Positions 1 through 6,096 of a stretch of DNA of 7,952 bases are shown one piece after another (the stretch's first letter is position 1; the number at the start of each line of letters is the position of its first letter). The DNA is from an uncultured Lachnospiraceae bacterium (GTDB lineage Bacteria; Bacillota; Clostridia; Lachnospirales; Anaerotignaceae). Position numbers and translations under genes: made by a program. The notes beneath the pieces were generated by a model. It saw nothing but the letters and a program-made list of their open reading frames with translations, was not told the DNA's origin and searched no databases. The stretch is taken from assembly GCA_944384285.1 (NCBI GenBank), contig CALWSX010000036.1:1-7952 (forward strand). The letters run 5' to 3'.

Positions 1-1482
1 CATAATAATAGCACTTTCCTGAGCCTGTCTGAAAATTTCGTTTAACCTTACAACTTTTACTTTTTCAGAATTTATAATATCTTTTAAAACGTTCCCGGCC
101 CCTACAGATGGAAGCTGGTCAACGTCACCAACTAAAATAAGATGAGTTCCAGGTGCTATTGCACGTAAAAGATAGTTCATTAGCATTAAATCAACCATAG
201 ATGTTTCATCTACGATTATAACATCTGCTTCTATTGGATTGTCTTCATTTTTATCGAATATTTGTGTTCTGTTTTCTTCACTTATATAATTTATACCTAA
301 AAGTCTGTGTAAAGTTTGAGCCTCCATCTTTGTGGCTTCTGACATTCTTTTTGCCGCTCTTCCAGTTGGAGCCGCAAGTACAACATCTAAATCTTCATCT
401 TTAAATAAACTTATAATTGTATTAATAGTTGTTGTTTTTCCTGTCTCTGGGCCTCCTGTTATAACAAGAAGTCCATTTTTCATGGCCTCTCTTACAGCTT
501 CTTTTTGATTTTCCGCTAAAGCAATTCCGTTATGTTTTTCTGCACGTTTTATTTTTAATTCAACATCTGTTGTATTAATATCTTCGTATTCTCTGGAAAT
601 TTCTATTATTCTTTTGGCAACAGAAAGTTCTGCATAATAATACTGATTTAAATAGCAAAGATAATCATTTTCTTTCTTTTCAATCCAAATTTGATGGTTT
701 ATCTGCATTTCTTTTATATAATTATCTATTTCTGAAATATCTACTTCCAAAAGAGACGAGCATTTTTCTATCAGTATTTCTTTTGGCAAATAGACATGAC
801 CATTTGAAAGCTCTGCATTTAAAACATATTTTATACCCGATTTTATTCTATCAGGAGATGCCTTATAAATACCAAGCTTCTCCGCAATTTTATCAGCTAT
901 TCTAAATCCTATACCCCATATATCATCAGCAAGGCGATATGGGTTTTCATTTACAATCTTGTATGTTGCTCCCTTATATTTTTTATATATTTTCATGGCA
1001 ACAGTAGGAGAAATACCTATATCCTGCAAAAAAACAACCGTTTTTCTAAGTTCTCTTTGCTCTGTAAATATTCTGTTTAAATCCATAGCCTTTTCTAGGC
1101 TTATACCCTTTATTTCTGTAAGCTTTTCCGGCTTTTCCTCTATAATATAACTTGTTGAAACACCGAATTTTTTTACAATTTTTTTAGCTGTTTTTGGACC
1201 TATCCCTTTTACAAGTCCTGATGCAAGATATTTTTCTATTCCCTCTTCTGTTGTTGGGATAGATTTTTCATAATATTCTATTTTAAATTGTCTGCCATAT
1301 AGAGAATGGACAACATAACTCCCTGTAAGTCTTAAAGATTCACCTTGATGTATCTTGGGTAAATACCCAACACATACCACTTCCTCGTTGTCACAATTTA
1401 GGCTTAATACAGTATATCCATTATCACTATTGTAGTAAATTATATCTTCTACATAACCATTGATTACATTATCATTTTCCAT
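1..1482 (-). CDS. recD2: RecD2-type ATP-dependent DNA helicase, C-terminal part cut by window edge
   Basis: This is a superfamily 1 helicase of the RecD2/TraA type; in this family they unwind DNA 5' to 3' in repair, independently of RecBC. The visible 494 residues (family members are usually about 720-780) show an N-terminal OB-like region (about 1-70). Helix-hairpin-helix segments follow (about 84-108 with GIGPKTAKKI, and 179-205 with WGIGFRIADKIAEKLG). The motor begins with Walker A GGPETGKT at 343-350, then APTGRAAKRM at 371-380, Walker B DETS at 425-428 and GDVDQLPSVG at 452-461. The visible part ends just after EIFRQAQES. The remaining motor motifs lie beyond base 1. Walker A has Glu346 where most relatives have Gly. 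The ATG at 1482 is preceded by a GAGGTG ribosome binding site at 1487-1492. The gene diverges from the aminopeptidase operon. Family assignment is secure; the biological role is inferred from the family. Confidence 0.95.
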   Translation of the reverse strand, partial: MENDNVINGYVEDIIYYNSDNGYTVLSLNCDNEEVVCVGYLPKIHQGESLRLTGSYVVHSLYGRQFKIEYYEKSIPTTEEGIEKYLASGLVKGIGPKTAKKIVKKFGVSTSYIIEEKPEKLTEIKGISLEKAMDLNRIFTEQRELRKTVVFLQDIGISPTVAMKIYKKYKGATYKIVNENPYRLADDIWGIGFRIADKIAEKLGIYKASPDRIKSGIKYVLNAELSNGHVYLPKEILIEKCSSLLEVDISEIDNYIKEMQINHQIWIEKKENDYLCYLNQYYYAELSVAKRIIEISREYEDINTTDVELKIKRAEKHNGIALAENQKEAVREAMKNGLLVITGGPETGKTTTINTIISLFKDEDLDVVLAAPTGRAAKRMSEATKMEAQTLHRLLGINYISEENRTQIFDKNEDNPIEADVIIVDETSMVDLMLMNYLLRAIAPGTHLILVGDVDQLPSVGAGNVLKDIINSEKVKVVRLNEIFRQAQESAIIM

Positions 1483-1523
1483 AATGCACCTCATTATGAT
1501 TTCATTTTTTGTAATTATTTTTT

Positions 1524-1529
1524 ATTATA
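1524..1529 (-). promoter_or_regulatory. Probable -10 element of recD2
   Basis: On the minus strand this reads TATAAT, a perfect sigma-A -10 hexamer, about 42 bases before the recD2 ATG. No good -35 hexamer is found 16-18 bp upstream (it would overlap the opposing promoter), so the assignment rests on the -10 and its position. Confidence 0.5.
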
Positions 1530-1547
1530 CAATTTTTTTCTTGTTTA

Positions 1548-1556
1548 TGGTATACT
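1548..1556 (+). promoter_or_regulatory. Extended -10 promoter of the pepP operon
   Basis: The sequence TGGTATACT is an extended -10 (TGn followed by TATACT, one mismatch to TATAAT). It has no convincing -35, which is common for extended -10 promoters. Transcription would start near 1563, leaving a leader of about 25 bases before the GTG start at 1588. Confidence 0.55.
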
Positions 1557-1587
1557 AATGTTAATATTTTTTTAGGGGGTTTTAATC

Positions 1588-2829
1588 GTGAATCGTTTTT
1601 ATACATCTAATAGAGAAAAAGTTTTTAAAAATATGAAAGATAATTCTATTGCCGTATTTTTTGCAGGTCAAGCTCCTTTAAAAGCCGGTGATGAATATTA
1701 TAGTTTTTATGTATCAAGAAACTTTTATTACCTTACAGGAATAAAAGAAGAAGATTCCATACTTCTTTTAAAGAAAATAGAAGGAACTACTTCTGCTACA
1801 ATTTATATAAAAGTTATTGATGAAGAACTTGCAAAATGGATAGGTGCTTCTCCTTCTTTCTCGTCTGTAACAGAAACAAGCGGAATTTTAGACGTAAAAA
1901 ATATTCTTGATTTCAAAGATGATGTTGCAACTATTATATATAAAGAAAAAGCTGATTCCCTTTACCTTGATTTAGAATTCAGAAACTTTAAAGACAATCT
2001 CCTTGAATCACAGAAATTTGCAAAAGAAATAAAAGAATTTATTCCTTCTTTAAATATCATAAATATTTTTGACACTATGTCATCACTTAGAGCTATTAAA
2101 GAAGATGTCGAAATAGAAAAAATAACTCGTGCATCAGAGATTACTAAAAACGGTGTTCTTGCAATGATGAAAAACGCCAAAAATGTAAAAAAAGAATATG
2201 AACTTGAAGCATACTTTGATTTTGAACTTAAAAAAGCAGGCGTTACCGACTTTGCTTTCAAATCCATTGTTGCCGGAGGAGTTAACGCAGCAACTTTACA
2301 TTACTCCAAAAATAATTGTGATATAAACGAAAATGAATTAATTCTTACAGACGTAGGAGCAAAATTTGAAGAATATTCAGGTGATATCACAAGAACATTC
2401 CCAAAAAGTGGTAAATTTACCGAAGAACAAAAGAAATTTTATAACATTGTATTAAACGGAAATAAGCTTATTATAAACACTATCCGTCCTGGAATTAAAT
2501 ATGGTGATCTTAATCGTATATTAATTGACTATTATTTTGAAGAACTTACTAAAATTGGATTTATAAAAGAAAAAAGTGAAGTTAGAAAATATTATTTCCA
2601 TAATGTAAGTCATTTCCTTGGACTTGAAACTCATGATGTCGGAAAATACAGAGATATTCCTTTAGAAGAAGGTATGGTTTTAACTGTTGAACCAGGTCTT
2701 TATATTCCTGAACTTAATTTAGGAATAAGAATAGAAGATGATGTTCTTGTTACTAAAGACGGCTGTAAAGTCCTTACAAAAGATATGATTAAAGAAATAG
2801 ACGAAATTGAAAAATATATGAGTGAATAA
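1588..2829 (+). CDS. pepP: Xaa-Pro aminopeptidase (aminopeptidase P, family M24B)
   Basis: This is a dimetal cytosolic peptidase that removes an N-terminal residue preceding proline. Residues 1 to about 130 match the aminopeptidase P N-terminal domain, including FFAG at 24-27 and NFYYLTG at 45-51. From about 175 on it is the pita-bread catalytic domain. All five expected metal ligands are visible: Asp255 (LTDVGA), Asp266 (SGDITRTFP), His342 (SHFLGLE), Glu368 (TVEPGLY) and Glu383 (RIEDD). The auxiliary histidines His238 (TLHYS) and His349 (THD) are also present. The length of 413 residues is normal for the family and the gene looks intact. The start is GTG, chosen because AGGGGG at 1574-1579 lies 8 bases upstream and the N-terminal domain needs this start. 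It is the first gene of a probable operon; the next gene begins 2 bp after its stop. Xaa-Pro dipeptidase (pepQ) is less likely because the N-terminal domain and length fit aminopeptidase P. Confidence 0.93.
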   Translation: MNRFYTSNREKVFKNMKDNSIAVFFAGQAPLKAGDEYYSFYVSRNFYYLTGIKEEDSILLLKKIEGTTSATIYIKVIDEELAKWIGASPSFSSVTETSGILDVKNILDFKDDVATIIYKEKADSLYLDLEFRNFKDNLLESQKFAKEIKEFIPSLNIINIFDTMSSLRAIKEDVEIEKITRASEITKNGVLAMMKNAKNVKKEYELEAYFDFELKKAGVTDFAFKSIVAGGVNAATLHYSKNNCDINENELILTDVGAKFEEYSGDITRTFPKSGKFTEEQKKFYNIVLNGNKLIINTIRPGIKYGDLNRILIDYYFEELTKIGFIKEKSEVRKYYFHNVSHFLGLETHDVGKYRDIPLEEGMVLTVEPGLYIPELNLGIRIEDDVLVTKDGCKVLTKDMIKEIDEIEKYMSE

Positions 2830-2831
2830 TT

Positions 2832-3554
2832 ATGAAAAAAGAAAATACAAACTCAATTAAAGAATCTGACCTTTTTCTCCCTATTTCTGAGTATTTTAAA
2901 AAAAATGGGTATACAGTAAAAAGCGAGGTAAAGGACTGCGACATAGTTGCTGTAAAAGATGATGAAACTATCATAATTGAGCTTAAAACATCTTTTAATC
3001 TTAAACTAGTTTATCAAGCTATTGAGCGTCAAAAACTATCAGACAATGTATATGTTGCTATTCCTCGTTTTAAAAATTCAAAAGAAAAAAGTTTTAAAAA
3101 TTGTGTATCTCTTATAAAACGTCTTGACTTGGGGCTTATAACTGTTGGAATGGATACTCCACTCAAATTTGTCGAAATTATAAATTACCCAAAAGCATCT
3201 TCTGTACGTAAAAATAAAACTAAAATTAAGAAGCTTGAAAACGAGTTTCAAAAAAGAAAAATTGACAAAAATATTGGAGGAGTTAACAAAACCAAAATTA
3301 TAACTGTTTATAGAGAAAACTGTTTAAAACTAGTGGCTCTTTTTGATATCTACGGAACACTTTCTCTTTCTGATATTAAAAAATATGAACTTACTGATAA
3401 TGTATCAAGTATTTTAAGGCAAAATTATTATAAATGGTTTTCTAAAGTTGAAAAGGGAACATATACTTTAAGTGAAACAGGTAAAATGACATTAGATAAT
3501 GATATGTATTTAGAAATTATTAATTATTACAAAAACCTGTTTTTAAATAGCTGA
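2832..3554 (+). CDS. DUF2161-type protein: PD-(D/E)XK nuclease fold plus C-terminal winged helix
   Basis: The sequence resembles the DUF2161 (COG5482-like) family, which is annotated only as putative PD-(D/E)XK phosphodiesterases; no substrate is established. Residues 11-80 carry the nuclease-fold signature: an N-terminal helix (ESDLFLPISEYFKKNGY), then Asp37 (CDIVAV), then Glu50-Leu-Lys52 on the next strand (IIIELKTS), followed by YQAIERQ at 61-67. Residues about 80-115 continue the fold. A lysine-rich linker (about 120-155) leads to a C-terminal region (about 160-225) that looks like a winged helix, with GTLSLSDIKKY and SILRQNYYKWF before a beta wing at KGTYTLSETGK. The active-site residues are intact, so it may cut or bind nucleic acid; that is inference. 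It starts 2 bp after the aminopeptidase stop with no strong ribosome binding site, which suggests translational coupling. The membrane-protein gene follows after 52 bp. Confidence 0.85.
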   Translation: MKKENTNSIKESDLFLPISEYFKKNGYTVKSEVKDCDIVAVKDDETIIIELKTSFNLKLVYQAIERQKLSDNVYVAIPRFKNSKEKSFKNCVSLIKRLDLGLITVGMDTPLKFVEIINYPKASSVRKNKTKIKKLENEFQKRKIDKNIGGVNKTKIITVYRENCLKLVALFDIYGTLSLSDIKKYELTDNVSSILRQNYYKWFSKVEKGTYTLSETGKMTLDNDMYLEIINYYKNLFLNS

Positions 3555-3606
3555 TACTTTAAAATAAAATTAACTCACCGCATATATTTTACGAGGAGCT
3601 AGGAAT

Positions 3607-4311
3607 ATGAATATAATTTTTTTATTGTTTTTCATTGTTATAATGCTTTATGTCATATTTGTTGATATATTTACTATTCTTTTTAGACTTACCGGTCTAT
3701 CTGAAGAAAAAGCCCGTTTTCAGGTTATATCTCTTTTAACAAATTCGGGATTTACAACAAACGAAAGTGAAATAATAGCATCAGCAAAAATAAGACGAAA
3801 ACTTGCAAAAACAATTATGCTTTTTGGGTATGCCTTTACTGCAACAATTGTATCAAGCATAGTAAGCATACTTGTTTCTCTTAATTCATACGAAGTTAGT
3901 TATTCATTTTACAGGCTTTTATTATTACTTATAATATTTATAGCTTTTATTTTAATAAGACAATTACCTTTTGTTAAAAATCATTTTGATACTCTAATAG
4001 AAAAGTTTTATTTAAAATATATAATAAAAGAGCGTATTAATCCTTTAACGCTTATAGAAGACTATAAAACTCAAATAATAGCCAGTATATTTATTAATGA
4101 TGTTCCGCCACTTCTTATAGACAAAACACTTGCAGAAACAAATATAAAAAAATTACATAATATTCTTATTCTATTAATAAAAAGAGCTGATGGTACAATT
4201 TTATTTGCAGATGCAGATACAGTTATAAAAAAATATGACCACGTTATACTAATGGGAAACCCTAATAATATCCATTTATTATTTAATTCATATTGTTCTA
4301 AGCTTGAATAA
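3607..4311 (+). CDS. Membrane protein with C-terminal TrkA_C (RCK_C) domain
   Basis: The 234-residue protein has three predicted membrane helices: about 3-25, 68-92 and 101-120. Between the first two is a conserved-looking cytoplasmic-type segment (LTGLSEEKARFQ and LLTNSGFTTNESE at 44-55). From about 150 to 228 the soluble tail resembles a TrkA_C/RCK_C domain: INDVPPLLIDKTLAETNI, then LILLIKRADGTILFADADTVIKKYDHVILMG split over two beta strands. RCK_C domains bind small ligands, cyclic di-AMP in several Firmicute potassium transporters, so a role in ion or osmotic control is plausible but not shown. There is no TrkA_N (Rossmann) domain and no potassium selectivity filter. The ATG has AGGAG at 3594-3598, 8 bases upstream. 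No terminator separates it from the preceding gene, so it is probably the last gene of the pepP operon, and a strong terminator follows its stop. Confidence 0.85.
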   Translation: MNIIFLLFFIVIMLYVIFVDIFTILFRLTGLSEEKARFQVISLLTNSGFTTNESEIIASAKIRRKLAKTIMLFGYAFTATIVSSIVSILVSLNSYEVSYSFYRLLLLLIIFIAFILIRQLPFVKNHFDTLIEKFYLKYIIKERINPLTLIEDYKTQIIASIFINDVPPLLIDKTLAETNIKKLHNILILLIKRADGTILFADADTVIKKYDHVILMGNPNNIHLLFNSYCSKLE

Positions 4312-4313
4312 AT

Positions 4314-4358
4314 AAAAAGGATTATATTTTCAAAATACAGAAAATATAATCCTTTTTT
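4314..4358. terminator. Bidirectional intrinsic terminator between convergent genes
   Basis: A perfect inverted repeat of 18 bp (arms 4314-4331 and 4340-4357) encloses an 8-base loop. It is flanked by A tracts on the left and T tracts on the right, so it works in both directions. It ends the pepP operon on the plus strand and spoIIP, whose stop is at 4362, on the minus strand. Confidence 0.92.
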
Positions 4359-4361
4359 AGT

Positions 4362-5408
4362 TTAAAGTATAACACTTGCAAGCACATCTGCAAGATATGA
4401 CATTGAATTCTTAGCCTCTTCATATGTATTTGTCTGTGCTCCAACCTCAATAAGCATTGATTTAGGACACATATGAAGACTATATCTATAAGCATTAAGA
4501 TAAATTTTTCTTGTAAGAATTGGGTACATTTTTTCTGCTGCTAATTGCATCTGCATACTAAGCGCAAGATTTTCATCTATATATGGATTTGAAAGTCCTG
4601 GTGTTTGCTGGAGAGTACCATCTTTTACAATTTTACATAACCCATTAAAAAACATTAATTTTGCACAGTCTTTACCATTAATGTTTTCAACAAGGCGAAC
4701 ATCTTCTCTAACGCCATCACGATGTAAATCTATTACCATTTCTATTGATGGATTTTCTTCTAATATCTTTCTTATATCAGGCTCCATTCTTTCATATGCT
4801 CCGGTAATCTTGCTGTTACCATTTTGATCTACATCATATCTTCCTTTATGATGAAGAACCTCTATTCCATATCTGCTTTCTAATATATTTTCAAGTTCAT
4901 CTCCTATTCCCACAATACCTCCTTCTAATGTACTCATATCACTATCTATGTACCCCTCTGACGAATGTGTGTGGAAAATTAATATTTTAGGACCATCTTT
5001 TTTTGTATCTATTTTTAAATCCATATTCATAAGTTGTTCAGCATTTATATCCCCCTGTCTTATATCTGTCCTACTGTCAACTATATAAAGTTTGGATTTT
5101 TGGTATCCAACATCGTTTAATAAAGACAAATCAATATCAGAAAAATCAACATGTTCTACTTCTTGTACTTCTGTATTTATATTTATATCCGTTTCCGGTT
5201 GAAAATGGTATTCAAGTTCTGCATCAACTTCAGCAAAACGACTATCTTGGCTTCCAAATACTTTTCTGTCTTTTAAAATTTCAGATGATGTAAAAAAAGA
5301 ATCTCCTCTTACTAAAGATACACAGAAAAAAATCATTGTTATACATGTAAGTATGGCAACATTTTTTATTATAAAAACTCTATAACTAAATTGTTTATGT
5401 TTTTTCAT
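4362..5408 (-). CDS. spoIIP: Stage II sporulation protein P (SpoIIP), peptidoglycan amidase/endopeptidase
   Basis: SpoIIP is a zinc-dependent cell-wall hydrolase. With SpoIID and SpoIIM it degrades septal peptidoglycan to drive engulfment of the forespore; it acts outside the membrane of the mother cell. The protein has a short basic N-terminus, one membrane anchor at about 13-33, a charged extracytoplasmic linker to about 135 and the catalytic domain at 138-348. Expected metal and catalytic residues are visible: FHTHSSE at 145-151 (His146, His148, Glu151), His229 in IDLHRD, and Glu321 in LIEVGAQTNT. The length of 348 residues is slightly shorter than B. subtilis SpoIIP, mostly in the linker. 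The ATG at 5408 is preferred to an in-frame TTG at 5420 because GGAGGG at 5413-5418 overlaps the TTG and is correctly placed for the ATG. The protease gene gpr, often its neighbour, is not in the window. Sporulation-sigma control is expected, but no matching promoter was recognised. Confidence 0.95.
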   Translation of the reverse strand: MKKHKQFSYRVFIIKNVAILTCITMIFFCVSLVRGDSFFTSSEILKDRKVFGSQDSRFAEVDAELEYHFQPETDININTEVQEVEHVDFSDIDLSLLNDVGYQKSKLYIVDSRTDIRQGDINAEQLMNMDLKIDTKKDGPKILIFHTHSSEGYIDSDMSTLEGGIVGIGDELENILESRYGIEVLHHKGRYDVDQNGNSKITGAYERMEPDIRKILEENPSIEMVIDLHRDGVREDVRLVENINGKDCAKLMFFNGLCKIVKDGTLQQTPGLSNPYIDENLALSMQMQLAAEKMYPILTRKIYLNAYRYSLHMCPKSMLIEVGAQTNTYEEAKNSMSYLADVLASVIL

Positions 5409-5412
5409 GATG

Positions 5413-5418
5413 CCCTCC
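5413..5418 (-). promoter_or_regulatory. Ribosome binding site deciding the spoIIP start
   Basis: GGAGGG on the minus strand lies 4 bases before the ATG at 5408-5406. It overlaps the upstream in-frame TTG, so the longer reading that begins at 5420 is unlikely to be real. Confidence 0.8.
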
Positions 5419-5442
5419 AATTAAGTTCTTATTTTTTTGAAT

Positions 5443-5482
5443 AAAAAAAATACAGCAAAGGCAAACCCCTCTACAGTATTTT
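5443..5482 (-). terminator. Intrinsic terminator after the small membrane-protein gene
   Basis: On the minus strand, AAAATAC-T-GTAGAGG, a 6-base loop GGTTTG and CCTTTGC-T-GTATTTT form a stem of two 7-bp halves. The halves are split by a T-T mismatch and the stem includes two G-T pairs. A run of eight T follows. It lies between the small membrane-protein gene and spoIIP, ending about 25 bases before the spoIIP ribosome binding site. It may insulate spoIIP or act as a leader attenuator. Confidence 0.7.
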
Positions 5483-5512
5483 ATTTTCTTAAAATAAGAT
5501 ATAGAATATATT

Positions 5513-5899
5513 TTAATAAATAATTGAATAGATAATTAATGCAATTATAATTATTATGAGAATACCTGCTACAATATACCTTTTTGTGTCACTTGGCTCC
5601 GAAAAAATATTACCATTATCAGAATTAAAAAATGAATCATTTTTACTATCTTTTGTAAAAAAGTCATTTTTGGAAGAATCTTTTTTATTATTTGTTAAAT
5701 TCTTATTTGCTGATTTTGTATTTTGTTTCGATGAAAAAGTATTTTGAGTAGTATTACTATATGTACTATTATATGATGTACTTGTGTTTCTGTCTCCTGA
5801 AACTTTTCTTAATGTATCCTGTTTTTTATTTTTTCCCACTACCATAGATATAGCAAAAACTATTATCGCAAAATAAACAAAAGAAATTATACAGCTCAC
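5513..5899 (-). CDS. Small two-helix membrane protein with Asn/Ser/Lys-rich linker, function unknown
   Basis: I do not recognise a family. The 128-residue protein has a hydrophobic helix at about 4-22 (YFAIIVFAISMVVG), then a basic KNKKQ segment. A linker of about 80 residues very rich in Asn, Ser, Thr and Lys follows, and a second strongly hydrophobic helix at about 108-127 (IVAGILIIIIIALIIY) ends the protein. Within the linker a short unit is repeated, SKNDFF at 76-81 and SKNDSFF at 85-91. The start is GTG at 5899, preceded by GGGGGA on the minus strand (5906-5911) at good spacing; using it keeps the first membrane helix whole. With both ends in the membrane, the linker would be a loop on one side. 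Position upstream of spoIIP does not prove a sporulation role, because a terminator lies between them. It is divergent from the gene starting at 6097. Confidence 0.75.
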   Translation of the reverse strand: MSCIISFVYFAIIVFAISMVVGKNKKQDTLRKVSGDRNTSTSYNSTYSNTTQNTFSSKQNTKSANKNLTNNKKDSSKNDFFTKDSKNDSFFNSDNGNIFSEPSDTKRYIVAGILIIIIIALIIYSIIY

Positions 5900-5977
5900 A
5901 CCAAATCCCCCTATTTTTATCTTAATTTAAATTTAAAATATACTCTATTTATTTTTAACCCCTTAATCTTTTAATAT

Positions 5978-5986
5978 ATTATAACA
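5978..5986 (-). promoter_or_regulatory. Extended -10 promoter of the small membrane-protein gene
   Basis: On the minus strand this reads TGTTATAAT, an extended -10 with a perfect TATAAT hexamer, about 79 bases before the GTG start. No strong -35 is visible. The region between it and the gene is unusually AT-rich and contains no reading frame. Confidence 0.5.
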
Positions 5987-6058
5987 TATATTTTTATATT
6001 TTAATAATTAAATCTTTTTTACAATTATAAACAGTTCTATACCAAATATCATAGAATA

Positions 6059-6064
6059 TATAAT
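6059..6064 (+). promoter_or_regulatory. Probable -10 element of the 370-residue protein gene
   Basis: A perfect TATAAT hexamer lies 32 bases before the TTG start. The -35 candidate (TTCTAT, 18 bp upstream) is weak. In such AT-rich DNA a chance match is possible. Confidence 0.4.
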
Positions 6065-6083
6065 AATTATAGGCTATATCTTT

Positions 6084-6089
6084 GGGAGG
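6084..6089 (+). promoter_or_regulatory. Ribosome binding site deciding the start at 6097
   Basis: GGGAGG sits 7 bases before the TTG at 6097-6099 and overlaps the in-frame TTG at 6082. The shorter reading is therefore the likely one. Confidence 0.75.
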
Positions 6090-6096
6090 TTTCGGT

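Noticed and set aside
959..1150. Plus-strand open frame of 63 codons inside recD2
   Set aside because: It lies wholly opposite a well-conserved helicase coding region and has no ribosome binding site; it is a shadow frame.
1962..2267. Minus-strand open frame of 101 codons inside the aminopeptidase gene
   Set aside because: The plus strand here encodes conserved M24 sequence; the minus frame has only the composition expected of an antisense shadow.
6050..6057. CATAGAAT resembling a sigma-E -10 element before the gene at 6097
   Set aside because: No ATA-type -35 element lies at the right spacing (the nearest is about 20 bases away), so the match is not supported.
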